From Bacteroidota bacterium (GTDB taxonomy: Bacteria > Bacteroidota > Bacteroidia > Bacteroidales > JAAUTT01): 64,000 nucleotides of DNA. The stretch covers positions 124,001 to 188,000 of the forward strand of contig JAUZOO010000003.1 in NCBI GenBank assembly GCA_030706405.1. The letters are read 5' to 3'. Below, piece by piece: positions 19,701 to 27,147 of this stretch; positions within the stretch are counted from its first letter, which is position 1, and each line of letters opens with the position of its first letter. The notes below the pieces were generated by a model. That model worked only from the letters and a program-made list of their open reading frames with translations. It did not search any database and was not told where the DNA came from. The position numbers and the translations under genes were made by a program.

Positions 19701-21144
19701 GATTGCGATTTGCATCAAACAAATACAGGAGTCCATTCTTTGATCCAACCCAAAGCCAGTTATCTTTATCCTGAAACAAGGATCTTATCTGATTTTGTTC
19801 CAAAAACTTCTGGCCGGGAACAGGTTTATAAAAGGTAAAGGGCGATTCGCGAAATACAATTTTTTCGATGCCATAGGAATAAGGACACATCCAAAGATTA
19901 CCCTGACGATCAGAAATAGCTGTACGTACAATATTGGAGAACTTTCGGTCGGGCGCTTTGGGATCATTATAAAAAGGTTCCAGGTTATTCGTTGCCCGGT
20001 TATAACGGCTAAAACCGCCATTTCGTGGATGCACCCAGGTATTATCAAACTTGTCCTCAAAAACAAAGAAATTCAATCCTTTGGTATACGAAGTTGAGAG
20101 ATCGGCCTGTACCTTATAATTGTTTAGCTTCCTTTTATCTGTTTCAAAATATACCACACTTGGATTATCGGTATCCAGCCAGATGTTATGGCGTTTATCC
20201 ATGTAACAGGCAAAGAAATTGTCACTCTTCAATCCGCATCCGGTTGATTTGTTGAACAAGGTTATTTTTTTAGTTTTCTGGTCAAACAGACAGAATCCTC
20301 CTTTATCCGTTAATATAAACAGTGTATTGGCGTTCACCTGACGAATGCCGATAATATTTGATCCTGAAGGGATCTTTATATATTCAACGGTTCCGGTACG
20401 ATAGTCGTATGCACAAAACCGCCCATGATCGCCCCCGAGATAGATTAAAGGGTAATTCTCACAAATGGTATAAAATGCTCCGGGATTATTTTCTTTAAAA
20501 AGCCGGACAGGTTGGGTTGTATTCCGTTTTAACAGGTTTATTCCCTTTGATGTAAGTATCCAGGTATTTTTCTTCTTATCCAAATAGATATTATTGACCT
20601 TATTTGAGGTAAGCAGACTGTTATTTACGTTATAATGCGTAACCTGAACTTTATCTGAATTTTTTGTATTAATAACACGAAAACAATCATCTTCGCCAAA
20701 ACTACCACCGGTAATCCATATAGAACTATCACTCAACGTAAAAATTCCCTTAAGCGATAACTTGTATTGTTTATATTCGGGTAAGCATTGAGGAATGGGT
20801 AAAAATCGTTCGGTGCGAGGGTCGAAACGGTAAGTTATACCGTTATAGGTCTGAATCCAAAGATAGCCGTCGCAGTCTTCCTTAATATTGTCGATTCTAT
20901 AATTAAGCAGGGCTGTTTTATCATCAAGACTGCCTTTATACGTTTTAAAGGAATAACCATCAAACTTATTCAATCCGTCATAAGTTCCGAACCACATGTT
21001 ACCCTTCCTGTCTTGCAGCATGCAAAGAACATTATTTTCAGATAAGCCATCATCTACCGAGTAATGAGTAAATTGGATGAAAGTTTGGGATATGACAGGC
21101 CAACAAACTGATATTAAAAAAAACAAACTAAAAATTCGTTTCAT
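16726..21144 (-). CDS. Hybrid two-component system sensor/regulator (HTCS)
   Basis: One-protein signalling system of 1472 residues. A signal-like N-terminus and periplasmic two-component-propeller repeats (about 20-780, with repeated MWFGTYDGLNKF-like blades) are followed by a Y_Y_Y domain (about 800-890) and a membrane helix near 905. Then come a histidine kinase with FFTDISHELRTPLTLI (phospho-His near 953) and its ATPase domain, a receiver with Asp near 1264 in IIISDVMMPEMSG, and a C-terminal AraC-type DNA-binding domain (about 1375-1465). It senses a breakdown product of the glycan and activates the adjacent locus. The tandem operators at three promoters, including its own, fit its AraC domain. 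Confidence 0.96.
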   Translation of the reverse strand: MKRIFSLFFLISVCWPVISQTFIQFTHYSVDDGLSENNVLCMLQDRKGNMWFGTYDGLNKFDGYSFKTYKGSLDDKTALLNYRIDNIKEDCDGYLWIQTYNGITYRFDPRTERFLPIPQCLPEYKQYKLSLKGIFTLSDSSIWITGGSFGEDDCFRVINTKNSDKVQVTHYNVNNSLLTSNKVNNIYLDKKKNTWILTSKGINLLKRNTTQPVRLFKENNPGAFYTICENYPLIYLGGDHGRFCAYDYRTGTVEYIKIPSGSNIIGIRQVNANTLFILTDKGGFCLFDQKTKKITLFNKSTGCGLKSDNFFACYMDKRHNIWLDTDNPSVVYFETDKRKLNNYKVQADLSTSYTKGLNFFVFEDKFDNTWVHPRNGGFSRYNRATNNLEPFYNDPKAPDRKFSNIVRTAISDRQGNLWMCPYSYGIEKIVFRESPFTFYKPVPGQKFLEQNQIRSLFQDKDNWLWVGSKNGLLYLFDANRNLIGHLGVDGKINSSIPFNVPIYHIMSDHTGAIWLASKGSGLFKVQKNGKGKNVSFTLTNYQNKPEDSYSLSSNAVYYLLEDHLKRLWVATYGGGVNLMDTQNGQVRFISYRNKFKNYPKQFLRVRYLSEDKKGQIYAGTTDGLLAFQSNTSFENMQFFHYSHNPEDKHSISGNDVHCILPGKNGNLYLGIYGGGLDVLYNGLDFTKKPDFKAFKKDNGAPMDVVFTLQEDSKANVWVSTQTQLARFNPKTEKFDVYSPATSGAYSFLEAATCKTRQGDLCYGTTEGFVLFNPLKAIKSQYIPRIVLTQLQLLNKTVEVGTTGSPLSKTIDDTQALQLSHKQNMVSISFSALDYTEPQNIHYAYKLEGFDDDWNYIGTQRTATYTNLPKGKYIFKVRSTNADGEWVNNERSVAIEKLPSFWESSWGIVFYFFVFILITVLASYILFTIYRLKNDVAVEHRITNMKLQFFTDISHELRTPLTLIASPVENILRHEIISGKVKEQLEIVQRNTERMLRLINQILDFRKIQSKKMKLVIEDADVAKFVNDTCLNFYQLAEERNIDFRIVDNSNNAHLWVDKDKFEKILFNLLSNAFKYTQPGNAIEVTIADQDESVSIVVKDSGIGIGKEKLTKLFDRFESFVLSYSAIQPSTGIGLSLTKELVELHKANITVESELGKGSSFKVTFKKGYSHFSNEEEYVLHDLNAVEDEKKLPYQEPEEQSAETNASNRIHLSEMPTILVVEDNTELRHFIATVLQKHYNVLEAGNGKEALVLLPNCSPDIIISDVMMPEMSGLELTKAIKNDINFSHIPVVLLTAKNDIDSKLEAMEYGVDDYITKPFSSVYLEARIDNLLKLRTQLQDYYRSSLTSGVISISKPNVTSQDDVFIQRIMKYIEENIEDSELSIDAIAVFIGLSRSSMFKKIKSLTGLAPVDFIKEIRIKRAAQLIETGDFNISQVAYLIGMTDPRYFSKCFKQKYGITPREYKEQCHPESSN

Positions 21145-21241
21145 TGCATTTATTGATGAAAATAAATTGGCTAATATTCAAATGGTTTGCATCCATATTG
21201 GTTAGGTTTTGTAGTAGCTGATTTTGCGTTTTGTCAACCTT

Positions 21242-21249
21242 CAAATAAA
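21242..21249 (-). promoter_or_regulatory. -7-like element of the HTCS gene
   Basis: Minus-strand TTTATTTG is a degenerate TAnnTTTG element, again 29 bases from the tandem operator edge at 21271. The predicted leader is about 90 bases. Confidence 0.5.
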
Positions 21250-21270
21250 TAACAAACTCTCCCCAAAAAT

Positions 21271-21304
21271 GTAGAATATCTAGTAGACTATGTGGAATAT
21301 CTGG
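21271..21304 (-). promoter_or_regulatory. Predicted HTCS operator upstream of the HTCS gene
   Basis: Half-sites GTAGAATATCTAG (21271-21283) and GTGGAATATCTGG (21292-21304) repeat at 21 bp, as at the two other locus promoters. This suggests autoregulation. Confidence 0.65.
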
Positions 21305-21386
21305 GAATTACATTTCCAAAGATAGACTTTTAAGATGCTTTTTTATTTTGATCTATTTGAAGAATAATCGACTTCGTTCTGGCAGA

Positions 21387-22670
21387 TTAAAAAACTTCGC
21401 CCAGATTAAAAAAAAGACCGTGCGAACCACCTACCCCAAAGCCATAGTCAATGGCTACATTAGTGTTCGAATATTTATTCATTTTAATCCTTAGCCCGAA
21501 ACCTCCTCCCGGAATTACAGTATGTATTTTGCTTGATATATTTCTTAAAACAGATTCGGCATTGCCAAACACAACCCCACCTAAAAGGCCATTTTGGGTT
21601 AACGGAAATCGGTATTCCGATTCAGCGTAAAGTAAATTTCTTCCGGTAAATCGGCCCGGAACATATCCGCGTCCGGTATTTGAATAATCGTCCCAACCAA
21701 TACTTGGCAAATCGAGGTAAGGCGGAGTGCCCGCTACGGTTATGTTACTATAATACCAAAGGGCAAGTACATTACGCGACGAAGCAGGTAACTTAATGTA
21801 ATGTCGTACATCAATTAATAATGATTGCCAATTTTGGTCGCTTCCCAACAAAGTCAGGTTAGGCCGGTATTGTACATTTACATAAGTACCATTTTGCGGA
21901 TTCACTGAGTTTTTTCTATTGTCAAACTGCGCGTTTAGGGAAATCCCGGAAGAGACAGAGCGTGTACCCTTTTCAAGTTTATCAAACTCTGCCAATGCTC
22001 TTCCCGGAACAGAACTTGTACTAATATTCCAATGATAATCGAGGTTATAGCCAATGCCTGCAAATAAATTTGGAACCAATTCGCGAAATACAATCTGATA
22101 AATACGCAAATATGAATATTCAATTGCCAGGGCATCGGCTAAAGAACTTCTGGTTCCCAATCCAAATGTATTTGTTGGAAATTTATAATATCGGGCATCG
22201 CCGGAAAGGTGAAGCTTAAGTTTATCCAAAAAAATATTGGTATTACAGATAAACCAATACTGATGGTATTCTGAATAATATCCATTTAATATGATGTTGG
22301 AAAATTTATTTCTGCTGCTATCGGTATAAAAGGAAGTATTGGTCACTAAAGCCCCTGTAAATCCTGATTGTAACGAATAGCCTATGATGGGTATGATTGA
22401 GAATAATGGCTTGTTGCTTTTTAGTAATGCACTATCCTTGCGTAGATGAAATTTAAACGTTCCGTCTAAGATATCTACAAAATCTTTTTGTTTAGCTGGT
22501 AAACTTTCCCGAATGACCGGTTTTTCTGATTGTCCCAATGCAACACTGCACAAAAAAAACATTAGTAAGACCGAACTAACAACTGTTTTGAAAAAAAAAC
22601 AATTTATCAATCTAACAATATGTTTATTAAAACAATGTTTCGGCACTGAATTTTTATGTGAAAAGGTCAT
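21387..22670 (-). CDS. BamA/TamA-family outer-membrane barrel without POTRA domains
   Basis: Protein of 427 residues. A hydrophobic export signal lies at about 25-47 (VVSSVLLMFFLCSVALGQ), so the real start may be downstream of the first ATG. The rest is a beta-barrel of the Omp85 surface-antigen type, with NPQNGTYVNVQYRPN, LYAESEYRFPL, the FGLRIKMNKYSN strand and a terminal phenylalanine in NLGEVF. There is no room for POTRA domains, unlike true BamA. The role is unknown. It lies upstream of the HTCS gene on the same strand, but its own locus operator was not seen. Confidence 0.82.
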   Translation of the reverse strand: MTFSHKNSVPKHCFNKHIVRLINCFFFKTVVSSVLLMFFLCSVALGQSEKPVIRESLPAKQKDFVDILDGTFKFHLRKDSALLKSNKPLFSIIPIIGYSLQSGFTGALVTNTSFYTDSSRNKFSNIILNGYYSEYHQYWFICNTNIFLDKLKLHLSGDARYYKFPTNTFGLGTRSSLADALAIEYSYLRIYQIVFRELVPNLFAGIGYNLDYHWNISTSSVPGRALAEFDKLEKGTRSVSSGISLNAQFDNRKNSVNPQNGTYVNVQYRPNLTLLGSDQNWQSLLIDVRHYIKLPASSRNVLALWYYSNITVAGTPPYLDLPSIGWDDYSNTGRGYVPGRFTGRNLLYAESEYRFPLTQNGLLGGVVFGNAESVLRNISSKIHTVIPGGGFGLRIKMNKYSNTNVAIDYGFGVGGSHGLFFNLGEVF

Positions 22671-23102
22671 TAGAATAAAAATTATTTACTCCGTTTTATA
22701 TAAAATATACGACTAATCATGTATATAAATTAAAAAACGACTTTAATCTTCAGGCAAACCGCGGAGGTCTGCTCATACTTCGCAATAATTCATATAACGT
22801 GCTATTGTATCTTATAGTTTCTTTGTTCTTGTTTTTTTAACCCCTAATAGTTTGTTTTCTTTCCCGGTTTTAGCTCATCTATGCCCCACGAACGCCCATA
22901 GAGATCGATTTTTCGAGCACACAAGTAAAAACAATTTATACTATTATGAGTTATATAGTACTTACATACAACTACATTCATTGAATAATAGCCAATATTC
23001 CCCAATTAAAAGGCAAAAATATGAGACAAGCGAAACTGCAATGAAAATACACAGCAGACTACGATGCAACTTTAAATTTCAGTTTAGCTTCTCCGATGAT
23101 GT
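22671..23102. other. Intergenic gap, nothing recognised
   Basis: These 432 bases hold only an 86-codon plus-strand frame (22852-23112) without recognisable features or start signals. No hairpin or RNA gene was identified; the promoter of the barrel gene should lie near 22680-22800. Confidence 0.4.
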
Positions 23103-23519
23103 TTATTTTTGAACCTTTCTAACGATGCGGGACGCAACTAATGCAAAAAGCCCCAGAATAACCCCCGATATAATTCCAACAACCGTTCCGGTTAGCAACA
23201 TCATTAATCTGGGAGAACCGACCATAGGCATTTTCGACATCATAACGGCTTCCTGTGGATGATGATGAATATATGTGGCAAAAAAGATGATGTGCGCCGA
23301 TGTTATCCAGATGCAGTTTACCAGGCTCACGAAAAAGCCTGTGAAAAAATAGTTTTTTGAACACTTTTTGGCAATGATGTACGCACAAATACCAAAAATT
23401 ATAAGCCAAAAAACAGGTTCAATAGTCGATGAAATCCAAAAGACGGTAGCAATGGCCATTGCCAGTCCGAACAAAGAAAGTTGAAAGATTAGTTTCCAGT
23501 TCATAATTGAACGTTTCAA
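23103..23519 (-). CDS. Small integral membrane protein of unknown function
   Basis: Protein of 138 residues with four predicted membrane segments, at about 8-27, 29-45, 55-80 and 103-130, and short polar loops such as IHHHPQEAVMM. The arrangement resembles DUF4199-like small membrane proteins of Bacteroidota, but the match is too weak to name a family. An alternative start three codons downstream (MNWKLIF) looks equally good. Confidence 0.7.
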   Translation of the reverse strand: MKRSIMNWKLIFQLSLFGLAMAIATVFWISSTIEPVFWLIIFGICAYIIAKKCSKNYFFTGFFVSLVNCIWITSAHIIFFATYIHHHPQEAVMMSKMPMVGSPRLMMLLTGTVVGIISGVILGLFALVASRIVRKVQK

Positions 23520-23588
23520 AGTTTATAGTTATTCAATAATTTACTACAGACCCGGGAAAGCCCAAAAAGCCATTAACAGCCCCAATAG

Positions 23589-23741
23589 CTATTGAAACAT
23601 CTGTAAAAAAACAATCCTTGTAGCAATAACCAATAACACAATTGCAAAACCGGCATAACTTATAACAATTACCCGGATCACTTTATAAAAAATACGTTTT
23701 GTATGATTTATAAAGTGATTGCTCCCATCTAATTTAAGCAA
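23589..23741 (-). CDS. Possible small one-helix membrane protein or gene remnant
   Basis: A minus-strand frame with a TTG start encodes about 50 residues: a basic start (HTKRIFYKVIRVIV) and one hydrophobic helix, ending LQMFQ. It begins 9 bases after the DoxX stop. There is no ATG start. It resembles the N-terminal anchor of larger membrane-bound enzymes, so a remnant is as likely as a real small gene. Confidence 0.25.
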   Translation of the reverse strand: MLKLDGSNHFINHTKRIFYKVIRVIVISYAGFAIVLLVIATRIVFLQMFQ

Positions 23742-23749
23742 AAAACCTG

Positions 23750-24148
23750 TTAACCTTTAATCGCATTTAGTTTATGATAATAAATGTACGAAACTACCAG
23801 GATTCCCAAAAAGATTAAGGGGAAAAAAGGTTGAAACCCAAAGCCATCAATTGCCCAATGGCTAATGCCCGCAAATATAAAGTCGAAGGCAAAACCTGCA
23901 TATGCCCATTCTTTAATTCGACCTGGAATTTGGGGAATTACTAAAGCCAAAACTCCAAAAATTTTAAAAACAACCAAGGCATTACCAAAATATTCGGGAT
24001 AGCCTAAATGCCTAAGACCTTCTTTGGCAAGTTCCGTTTGTGAGGTTAATGCAGGCATTACCCCTTCAAATAAAAAAATGATAATTGTTGCCGTCCAAAA
24101 GATAATTTTTTCCTTTTTCATGCTAAAATTCGTTTTAATGTTAAACAA
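23750..24148 (-). CDS. DoxX-family membrane protein
   Basis: Protein of 132 residues with four membrane helices (about 12-32, 55-75, 80-97, 106-125). The segments HLGYPEYFGNALVVFKIFGVLALV and WAYAGFAFDFIFAGISHWAIDG fit the DoxX-like family of small quinone- or redox-related membrane proteins. The start could be at residue 9 (MKKEKI), which gives a cleaner first helix. Its substrate is unknown. Confidence 0.85.
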   Translation of the reverse strand: MFNIKTNFSMKKEKIIFWTATIIIFLFEGVMPALTSQTELAKEGLRHLGYPEYFGNALVVFKIFGVLALVIPQIPGRIKEWAYAGFAFDFIFAGISHWAIDGFGFQPFFPLIFLGILVVSYIYYHKLNAIKG

Positions 24149-24338
24149 TACGCTCTTTTCAACAAGTTTTGTACGCTACTGTAAGAACATTCAAAATTCC
24201 TTATTTGTTTATAAACTAGTCGACTTTAAAGCTTTAGATTAAAATTGATTAGAAATCTTAGTTTTTACTATTGAAGACAAATTGAAAGTTATTACTTTTT
24301 TATCATTTATACAATGTAATGAACGCTACCCGTTTTGC

Positions 24339-24578
24339 TTCCTTTGGAAATACTTTTTCTTATAAGAAAAGAGTCATTTCTTATAAGAAATGAAACATCT
24401 CTTATAAGAGTTAAAGTTTTTCTTATAAGAAATAAAGCATTTCTTCCTTGGAAAATGATTTTTCTTATAAGAAAAGGAGCGTTTCTTATAAGAAATAAAG
24501 CTTCTCTTATAAGAGATAACATTTTTCTTATAAGAAAAACCCATTTGTATGGATACAAATGAAAAATGTATCCTTACA
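24339..24578. repeat. Lattice of palindromes at an exact 21-bp period
   Basis: Eight copies of the palindromic core TCTTATAAGA are centred at 24362.5, 24383.5, 24404.5, 24425.5, 24467.5, 24488.5, 24509.5 and 24530.5, all multiples of 21 bp apart. The missing fifth position holds a diverged inverted repeat (TTCCTTGGAA, 24444-24453). Positions 24551.5 and 24572.5 hold unrelated inverted repeats, CATTTGTATGGATACAAATG and TGTATCCTTACA, on the same lattice. Units 1-5 and 6-10 also match in order, giving a 105-bp higher-order repeat. Because 21 is a multiple of three, both strands read as heptad peptides (FLIRK/FLIRN), which I do not think are genes. Confidence 0.9.
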
Positions 24579-25065
24579 AACGAGTCGTTAAACCAATCGT
24601 TAAACCTGAGCAATGTTGCAAAATCGTTACGTTTGTCTTCCGCCTAAAAAACATAACTTACATTAGCGTAAATTATTACTGAAATATTACTACCCAATGT
24701 TGAATTCCTGAAAAACACGTATCGTTTAACCTAAAATACTGTTTCGTACTTATACCCAAAGGCATATTCCCTATTTTTATTGGCAGGAAATGCCTAAATC
24801 ATAATATAATTTTACAAGGCTTTGACTTATCCCTGGTTTACCTTACCGTAAAAGCAGCCGGTAAACTTGTTTACTATTTGTTTGAAAAAGTTTGCTTGTA
24901 AAGGATAATGAAATGATTAATGATTATTTTTAACGATGATTAAACGGATGTTTGACCAGAATCGTGTAACAAAGGAATTATAGCTAAGGTCGATATAATT
25001 ATAACTAGTTGTGATTATTGAAATGTTGGGCGAAAGCTTATAAACATAAACAAAGATATTACATT
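24579..25065. other. Intergenic gap after the palindrome lattice
   Basis: The sequence holds a direct repeat TCGTTAAACC at 24595 and 24607 immediately after the lattice, and otherwise AT-rich DNA without recognisable genes. The motif TGTTGGGCG near 25023 resembles the cassette-boundary motifs found further on. Confidence 0.45.
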
Positions 25066-25560
25066 ATGGGAAAAAGTGAGAAAATGACAAAAATCGAAAA
25101 GTTGACGTTAGTAATATCTTCTATCGCTCTAATATTGACATCAATACAACTACTTTTTTCAATTCCATTTGTTTCAAATCTATTTTATTCTGCTAAAATA
25201 ATTGGAGCAAGAATAGATGACAAATACTCAAATAGAGAATATGAAACAACATTTTTAATTAAAAACGAAGGAAACAAGAATGCCGATAATCTAATGGTTA
25301 ATTTGACAATTCCCAAAGAATCGAAGCTTACTATTGTTCCAAATGTACTTTATGAAATTGAAGCACATAAAAATGGAGAACCATTAAAAGACATAATTAT
25401 TAAATGTCCACATTTTTTACCCAAGGAGAATATTTACATCATAGTCAATACAGACTCTTCAAACTATTATAAATTTAAGAATGAGAACGACACTATTAGG
25501 TTTCCAATGCTAGGAATAATAAAATATGATGATGGCTTTGGGAAAACAGAAAGACAATAA
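25066..25560 (+). CDS. Hypothetical protein with one membrane segment
   Basis: About 164 residues from the ATG at 25066; an upstream TTG at 25018 is possible but adds only a basic, unlikely stretch. A membrane helix at about 9-35 is followed by an extracytoplasmic beta-rich domain with KNEGNKNADNLMVNLTIP, resembling a CARDB or Ig-like fold. No function can be named. It lies directly before the three-gene ABC-3C operon, but the gap between them has a cassette-like motif, so a shared role is uncertain. Confidence 0.65.
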   Translation: MGKSEKMTKIEKLTLVISSIALILTSIQLLFSIPFVSNLFYSAKIIGARIDDKYSNREYETTFLIKNEGNKNADNLMVNLTIPKESKLTIVPNVLYEIEAHKNGEPLKDIIIKCPHFLPKENIYIIVNTDSSNYYKFKNENDTIRFPMLGIIKYDDGFGKTERQ

Positions 25561-25616
25561 AGCCTAACGCTAACTGTTGGCGGCAAGTGAAAGACAATCC
25601 TTCATAATATGAAAGA

Positions 25617-26681
25617 ATGAACAATTATAAAACTTCACATCAAATTATTTATGGACAAAGAATTCTTCCTATTAAAAGAGTTGAATCTTTCAACCCTGAT
25701 GAATGGGAAGAGTTTATTGAAGAATGGCTTGATTTAAAGAAGTCAACATATGTAGATGTTGAACGATTAGGTGGAGCAGGAGATAAAGGACGGGATGTTA
25801 TTGCCTATAGTTCTGACAAAAAAACAGATAATTATTCATGGGATTGTTTCCAATGCAAACACTATGACAATGCATTAAAACCAACTCAGGTTTATGTTGA
25901 ATTTGGAAAAATAATTTATTATTCATATCTAGAAGAATACCCTGTTCCAAACAATTATTATTTTATTGCTCCAAAAGGTTGTGGAACATCACTCTCAATG
26001 CTTCTGCAAAATAAATCTTTATTGAAAAATAAGCTTATTGAAAACTGGGATATTTACTGCAAGGATAAAATAACAACTATACCAATTATACTCACGGGTG
26101 AATTTTTAAAATATGTTGAAGATTTCAATTATGAAATTTTCTCAAAAATCCATACGAAAGACATAATAAAAGAACACAGAAATCATCCAAACCATCTTAT
26201 AAGGTTTGGTGGTGGACTTCCTGAAAGAAAAAAAATTACAGAGAAAGATATACCAAATAAAATTGACAATTCAGAATCTAGATATGTAAATCAATTAGTT
26301 TTAGCATATGGCTCCGATTGTGGAGAATCATTCCAATCATTATCTGATATTGAAACAAAACCTATTTATTCTAACCATTTTGCCAGAGCTCGTATGAGTT
26401 TTCATCATGCCGAACAATTAAGAAACTTTTCAAGAGATAGTTTGCCAGTTGGAACTTTCGCTGATTTTCAGAATGAAATATTGCAAGGCATTATTGATAT
26501 TGTTGAAGAAGAATATGAAAGTGGTTTTGAAAAAGTTAAAGATGCTGAAAAAGAGGCTCGGAAAATTGTTATTTCCTCTAATCCCTTAAAGGATGTTAGC
26601 GTGATAAATGATAGAAGTGGAATTTGCCACCAATTAGTAAATGATGGCGAAATTAAATGGATAGATAAAGATGACAAATAG
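25617..26681 (+). CDS. ABC-3C system effector-like protein with REase-like N-terminus
   Basis: Protein of 354 residues. The N-terminal part (about 20-150) has an Mrr-like PD-(D/E)xK nuclease pattern: FIEEWL, GGAGDKGRDVIAY with the catalytic Asp, and FQCKHY supplying the Q-x-K motif. The C-terminal part (about 240-350) is helical, with HHAEQLRNFSRDSLPV and LQGIIDIVEEEYESG, like the C-terminal domain that couples effectors to ABC-three-component ATPases. It probably cuts DNA when triggered by the ATPase partner. It overlaps the next gene by 11 bases. The family call is from motif recognition; nuclease activity is inferred. Confidence 0.75.
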   Translation: MNNYKTSHQIIYGQRILPIKRVESFNPDEWEEFIEEWLDLKKSTYVDVERLGGAGDKGRDVIAYSSDKKTDNYSWDCFQCKHYDNALKPTQVYVEFGKIIYYSYLEEYPVPNNYYFIAPKGCGTSLSMLLQNKSLLKNKLIENWDIYCKDKITTIPIILTGEFLKYVEDFNYEIFSKIHTKDIIKEHRNHPNHLIRFGGGLPERKKITEKDIPNKIDNSESRYVNQLVLAYGSDCGESFQSLSDIETKPIYSNHFARARMSFHHAEQLRNFSRDSLPVGTFADFQNEILQGIIDIVEEEYESGFEKVKDAEKEARKIVISSNPLKDVSVINDRSGICHQLVNDGEIKWIDKDDK

Positions 26682-27147
26682 TGTAAATCCATTCAATAAT
26701 CAAGTCGAGACAGGACTAAGAATCCTTTGTATTCTTAACGAAGCATATCCAGATGCATTTGATATACAAACATTAGTATATCTTGATTATTTGACTGTTC
26801 ATTCTGGGGACGTTGATTCTAATGAGAAAAGTTTACATCCTGCTGTTCCTTTTCGAACTGGTGAATTATTAGTTCGAAGCGTCTTAATACAAGAAGGATT
26901 AGAACTACTTATAAACAAAACTCTTATAGATAAAAGATATAGCAACAACGGAATTGAGTTTTGTGCAACCGAAGAATCTACACCATTTATAGAATCTTTA
27001 GAAGAGGAATATTCCATGCATTTAAGAGAAAAGGCCAAGTGGGTTATAAGCAATTTTGCTTCACTCAAGCATAATGAACTAAAGGCATTTTTAGACAAAA
27101 GGACTGAAAGCATTAATCGTGAATTTAATATAGAAATCTTAGAATAA
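26671..27147 (+). CDS. ABC-3C system middle component
   Basis: Protein of 158 residues. NPFNNQVETGLRILCILNEAYP at the start, LDYLTVHSGDV and SLHPAVPFRTGELLVRS are the features I associate with middle component 2 of ABC-three-component systems, a small winged-helix-like linker between effector and ATPase. It overlaps the effector gene by 11 bases and shares the A of its stop codon with the ATPase start (TAATG), so the three are translationally coupled. Confidence 0.78.
   Translation: MTNSVNPFNNQVETGLRILCILNEAYPDAFDIQTLVYLDYLTVHSGDVDSNEKSLHPAVPFRTGELLVRSVLIQEGLELLINKTLIDKRYSNNGIEFCATEESTPFIESLEEEYSMHLREKAKWVISNFASLKHNELKAFLDKRTESINREFNIEILE

Noticed and set aside
21317..21324. TATCTTTG as promoter element of the HTCS gene
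   Set aside because: It would put the tandem operator downstream of the start of transcription; the element at 21242 has the same operator spacing as the two other locus promoters.
22852..23112. 86-codon plus-strand ORF
   Set aside because: It overlaps the end of a better-supported membrane protein gene on the other strand and has no recognisable features.
24339..24578. CRISPR array
   Set aside because: Repeats are short palindromes with spacers of about 5-9 bases, far below CRISPR spacer length, and no cas genes are near.
24307..24613. Heptad-repeat ORFs (FLIRKxx and SYKKxxF) on both strands
   Set aside because: The 21-bp palindromic repeat keeps several frames on both strands open by its period alone; there is no ribosome site and no sensible fold.
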